Below are positions 52,901-55,584 of a stretch of 55,584 nucleotides of DNA, in pieces. The DNA comes from Desulfoluna sp. Lineage in GTDB: Bacteria; Desulfobacterota; Desulfobacteria; Desulfobacterales; Desulfolunaceae. Where the stretch lies: assembly GCF_030145185.1 (NCBI RefSeq), contig NZ_JAQYWB010000042.1:1-55584 (forward strand). Reading direction: 5' to 3'. A program made the translations under genes and the position numbers. The stretch's first letter is position 1. The number at the start of each line of letters is the position of its first letter. The notes beneath the pieces were generated by a model. It worked only from the letters and a program-made list of their open reading frames with translations. It ran no database searches and was not told the origin of the DNA.

Positions 52901-55353
52901 TCAGCCACGGTAATCTCTCAAACCTGATTTTTAACGAAACCCTCCATAATAAACTGGATGCAACCACACAATGTGCCGAGTATTCCAGCTTTTGTTTTGA
53001 CGCATCGGTCATTGGAATTTTCCCCGCTCTTGCCAATGGGTGTTCCCTTTATTTATTTGCTGAAGAGGACCGGAAAGATGCGGCAAGGGTGTGTGACATT
53101 CTCAAAGAAGAAGCCATCAATGTTGTCGTCTTCCCGACCCAGATGGGGGAGATTATTGTTGAGAATCTAAGGGAGGACTGCGATCTGACCTATATTATGC
53201 TGGGCGGAGAAAAACTTAAACGCTATTACGACCGGCCTTATACCCTAATCAATGGATACGGCCCCACCGAAAGCACTGTTGAGACCACGACGTTTAATGT
53301 GGATCACGAATACAAAAATATCCCCATTGGGAAATCATTGATCAATGTACGCTCCTACGTGGTGGACGAGCACCTGAATCCGGTGCCTGTGGGCTCTCCA
53401 GGAGAACTTTGCCATGCAGGACGACAGATTGCCCGGGGGTATCACAATCTGAAAGAAAAAACCGAATCGGTATTTGTACCCAACCCCTTCTCCGTCTGCA
53501 AGGATGACAGAATTCTCTACCGCACCGGTGACATGGTTCTCCGGCACGGTGACGGAAACCTCGAATATTCCGGCAGAATCGATTCCCAGGTAAAAATCAG
53601 GGGATACCGCATTGAACTGGGTGAGATTGAAGGGGCCATGAGTGCGTATCCCCCTGTTGGGCAAACAACGGTAACCGTCGAAGAAAACAGTGGGAACAAA
53701 TATATTGTCGGTTACTACACCTGCGATGCCGGTGAAATCGATCCTAAAATCTGGAACAGGGTGTTACAGCCCCTGCTGCCGGAATATATGATGCCAAGCG
53801 TTTATGTGCATCTGGATAACATGCGAATCACCCCCGGGGGCAAAATCGATAAAAAAGCATTGCCCAAACCCGAAATCAATTTAAACACCCCTGATTATGC
53901 GCCACCGGAAACAACATTGCAGCAAACCCTATGCAGCATATTTGGAATGGTGCTGGGGATGGAAACGGTCGGAATCAATGATGACTTTTTTGCCGTTGGC
54001 GGCACCTCCATTTCTGCGGCCAAAGTGGCCATGAAATGCATCACCCAGAAAATTTCCATCACCTATTCCGATATCTTCGAACACAAAACGGTCAGAAAAC
54101 TGGCAGAATTTGTAGAGTCCGATATGGCGGAAGCCATGACCACAAACGACGTGATCAAAAACTTTAACTACGAACGTATCACGCCCATGCTTGCAAAAAA
54201 TACGGTGACGCATCTTCCAGAACTCCAGTGCAATGCCCTGGAAGATATTATTATTACCGGTGCCAACGGATTTCTGGGAATCCATATTCTCAAAGAATTT
54301 CTCGATCATTATGAAGGAAGAGTGACCTGTTTTATCCGGAAAGGACGGTTGGACTCTGTTGAAGAACGCATGAAAACCATGCTGTTTTACTATTTCGATC
54401 AGGATTTTGGTCCACTTTTCGGCAAACGAATTTTCTGTGTCGAAGGCGATATCACCGACGTTCAAAGCGTGATGGCTCTAAAATCTATTTCGGCAAAGAC
54501 ACTGATCAATTGTGCTGCCTGCGTCAAACATTTTGTAGCCGACGATTCACTTGAAAAAATTAATGTAACCGGGGTTAAAAATCTCATTACCCTTTGCAAA
54601 AAAACCGATAAACAATTGATCCAGATTTCTACGGTGAGTGTAGGGGGGGATGGGAAAAACAATACCCCTCCTGTTGAGAAGCGGATCATGGAGAATGAGC
54701 TTTTTTTCGGACAAGACTTGGAAAATGCCTATATCCACTCCAAGTTTTTGGCAGAGCGGGCCGTGGTGTCAGCCATTGCCCAAGACGGACTCAACGCAAA
54801 AATCATGCGGGTTGGCAACCTGATGAGCCGACACAGTGACGGAGAATTCCAGATCAATTTCCTGACAAACGGGTTTATGCGCAGCCTGAAAGGATATAAA
54901 TATCTCGGCAAATTCCCGGTAAGTGCCATGAATAGTTCGGTTGAGTTTTCACCCATTGATGTCACAGCCGATGCCATTTTAAAACTGTCTGAAACCAATC
55001 GGGAGTTTACGGTTTTTCATCCTTATAACAATCACGCCATATTTATGGCAGATGTGATTTTGCAAATGAAGGCCTATGGATTTGATATCAAAATCGTCAG
55101 AGATGAAGAATTTGCCATGGACATGAAAGCGGGGATGGAAAATCCGGAAATATCCCAGGCCATTTCCGGATTGATTGTCTACCTTTCAAATGATGCGATC
55201 AATACGGTTTATCCCATTGGTCCCGACAATAGATTCACCACTGAAGTGCTGTATCGGATCAATCATAGCTGGCCCATGACCAGTGAAACCTATTTGCACA
55301 AATCCTTAAAGGCTTTGGATGAACTCGGATTTTTTGGCATTGAAGAGTTTTGA
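49819..55353 (+). CDS. NRPS, main part: A1-T1-C2-A2-T2-thioester reductase
   Basis: 1844 residues. A1 remainder (about 1-360): A3 YTSGSTGVPKGVMLSH, A5 NIYGPTETT, A7 YHTGD. T1 (about 365-435), Ser in DAGLTSIGI. C2 (about 450-860), active site HHMICDG. A2 (about 870-1360): YTSGSTGKPKGVMISH, NGYGPTEST, YRTGD, final Lys in GGKIDKKALP. T2 (about 1370-1440), Ser in GGTSISA. Terminal NAD(P)H reductase (about 1470-1844): TGANGFLG, ISTVSVGG and YIHSKFLAE. The enzyme joins two amino acids and releases the peptide reductively as aldehyde or alcohol. Hand-read specificity codes: A1 D-A-M-F-L-G-I-V-L-K (Leu-like), A2 D-A-I-V-M-G-G-V-E-K (hydrophobic, unclear). No PPTase or tailoring gene is in the window. 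Confidence 0.92.
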   Translation: MMIQNRKILLVVLYTSGSTGVPKGVMLSHQNIVAMCRWFPRYYNLDETARVSAYASFGFDASLMDIYPALTVGACAYIIEDEIRLDLIKLNDYFKGNQITHAFMTTQVARQFVVNIENHSLKHLLTGGEKLPTLTPPRYPLHNIYGPTETTVLVTAFPVDAEYPNIPLGKAIDNVKLYVLDEFERQVPIGVPGELCIAGIQVSCGYLNQPEKTKAVFTPNPYALEKPYDRMYHTGDIVRYLTDGNIEFIGRRDAQVKIRGFRIELTEVEEVIRHFEGIQDATVVAYDNAGGGKYIAAYIVADAPIDMDALNGFIESRKPSYMIPAVTLQIDKIPLNQNMKVNKKELPVPVRKTENIVKPENKIQQKIFDCVAKALGHDEFGIHTDFQDAGLTSIGIVSLNVLLSNTFGVAVKTRDLTVCNTIVRLEAFLATADPLSTMEAMEKQEAYPVSETQMGLFVESMAKPESLRYNLPMLFKLHPDVDLDKLKTAIEATLEAHPYIKTRFFMDGHDEIMQRRQDDDPFVVKILNTLDIETLVTPFKLIEGQLFDLSLYDTKEGSFFFMDLHHMICDGTSIAILIEDINRAYAGEKPEPEIYTGFEAALDEKKTRASEVYTQAKAYYASIFKGCDTHFLLAPDKKDDPAPSLGEIAHIPLDLDLESVNAFCHQKKITLNAFFVGVFGYVLGRYNHKDHSVFTTIYNGRNDSRIARSAGMYVKTLPIYCHLTTTVPGLLATTKEQLMNGMDHDIYSFAEISRAFGITPDIIFAYQGDNFEFESIGNLPAENIQVMTDGAIAPISVIMSIQGGKFHLMASFRRDMYDDRTMDALLKNYVLAARQMLFCDDLSQIRLLFDEENKMVDDPRFYGQTFVDLFAKSAQQYPDHIAVKDINGVITYQELDSASDALALSLLSQGLQAQDFVGVLSGRSREFIIGVTAVMKAGGAYVPLDPEYPQDRLRYMLEDSGAKILLSVSDHKDLTRFYKQKTILLDLLPAAKTCLPDKSWMTARPLPENLAYMIYTSGSTGKPKGVMISHGNLSNLIFNETLHNKLDATTQCAEYSSFCFDASVIGIFPALANGCSLYLFAEEDRKDAARVCDILKEEAINVVVFPTQMGEIIVENLREDCDLTYIMLGGEKLKRYYDRPYTLINGYGPTESTVETTTFNVDHEYKNIPIGKSLINVRSYVVDEHLNPVPVGSPGELCHAGRQIARGYHNLKEKTESVFVPNPFSVCKDDRILYRTGDMVLRHGDGNLEYSGRIDSQVKIRGYRIELGEIEGAMSAYPPVGQTTVTVEENSGNKYIVGYYTCDAGEIDPKIWNRVLQPLLPEYMMPSVYVHLDNMRITPGGKIDKKALPKPEINLNTPDYAPPETTLQQTLCSIFGMVLGMETVGINDDFFAVGGTSISAAKVAMKCITQKISITYSDIFEHKTVRKLAEFVESDMAEAMTTNDVIKNFNYERITPMLAKNTVTHLPELQCNALEDIIITGANGFLGIHILKEFLDHYEGRVTCFIRKGRLDSVEERMKTMLFYYFDQDFGPLFGKRIFCVEGDITDVQSVMALKSISAKTLINCAACVKHFVADDSLEKINVTGVKNLITLCKKTDKQLIQISTVSVGGDGKNNTPPVEKRIMENELFFGQDLENAYIHSKFLAERAVVSAIAQDGLNAKIMRVGNLMSRHSDGEFQINFLTNGFMRSLKGYKYLGKFPVSAMNSSVEFSPIDVTADAILKLSETNREFTVFHPYNNHAIFMADVILQMKAYGFDIKIVRDEEFAMDMKAGMENPEISQAISGLIVYLSNDAINTVYPIGPDNRFTTEVLYRINHSWPMTSETYLHKSLKALDELGFFGIEEF

Positions 55354-55584
55354 GTAATTAGTCAGCTCATGCCTCCGGTGGCCCTGCCGGGGGCTAAACT
55401 TTTAAAAAGTTTAATAAACAGGTCTTAAAAAGTGTCTTTAAACCTGAAAATGGGATAAAGCGCACACCTTAAGCCAAAAAACCACTCTCATTTGCGTTAT
55501 TCAATTGAAAAATCAAGCTTTTTTCCCTTGCTTTTTGAGGTGTATGCATTGTATAATACGTACACTTTAAAGGGGGTTATATTC
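55354..55584. repeat. 3' flank of the NRPS with dispersed repeat
   Basis: ATGCCTCCGGTGGCCCTGCCGG followed by GGGCTAAACTTTTAAAAAGTTTAA (about 55368-55413) is the inverse of the unit at 9300-9356 and contains a small hairpin. The last bases include TATAAT and AAAGGGGG, hinting that another gene starts beyond the edge. Confidence 0.45.

Overview
The window reads as chromosomal DNA of a Gram-negative anaerobe, most likely a sulfate-reducer-like deltaproteobacterium (Desulfobacterota/Desulfobacterales). This is inferred from moderate-to-high GC genes in long co-directional operons, a TonB receptor and outer-membrane barrel proteins, TRAP and SNF-type Na+ transporters, a choice-of-anchor/CFI-box surface protein, FNR-like palindromes and many short dispersed repeats. 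No rRNA, tRNA or CRISPR array was seen, so the taxon is not proven.

Layout. 0-7.6 kb: small mobile-repeat debris, a CvfB-like S1 protein (-), a carbon-nitrogen hydrolase, an SNF-family symporter, a BrnQ branched-chain amino-acid carrier and a YdjM-like membrane hydrolase. 7.5-13.5 kb (-): a FecBCD-type metal-chelate ABC importer interleaved with two SAM methyltransferases and ending in a broken TonB receptor. 14.0-16.7 kb: a sigma-54 promoter, glnK, amtB and a short nitrogenase-component-1-like gene. 17.3-24.9 kb: a peptide ABC importer (ATPases on -, binding protein and permeases on +) and a YtcJ-type amidohydrolase, flanked by inverted copies of a small repeat. 25.2-30.6 kb (-): pxpABC (5-oxoprolinase) followed by a TRAP transporter, probably a pyroglutamate uptake and hydrolysis operon.

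31-48.6 kb is an accessory, repeat-rich zone. It holds one intact RAYT-type (Y1/HUH) transposase, fragments of at least two more, many copies of an 18-bp repeat, an IS21 remnant fused to a RAYT start, and a cargo of surface and metal genes: a beta-helix protein, a FadL-like porin, a caspase-fold protein with a CsgG/FlgT-like tail, a TPR membrane protein, and a P1B metal ATPase divergent from a MarR regulator. 48.7-55.4 kb is a two-module non-ribosomal peptide synthetase (half C-A-T-C-A-T-reductase), split by a one-base frameshift, that would release a dipeptide aldehyde or alcohol.

Most notable: the NRPS with a C-terminal-lobe-only starter and two perfect FNR-type boxes upstream; the repeat GGGGACAGGCACCATGCG, which carries its own Shine-Dalgarno plus ATG and appears to restart a truncated IstA; three MITE-like families with inverted ends; the FecBCD/methyltransferase operon; and the caspase-CsgG/FlgT surface cluster.
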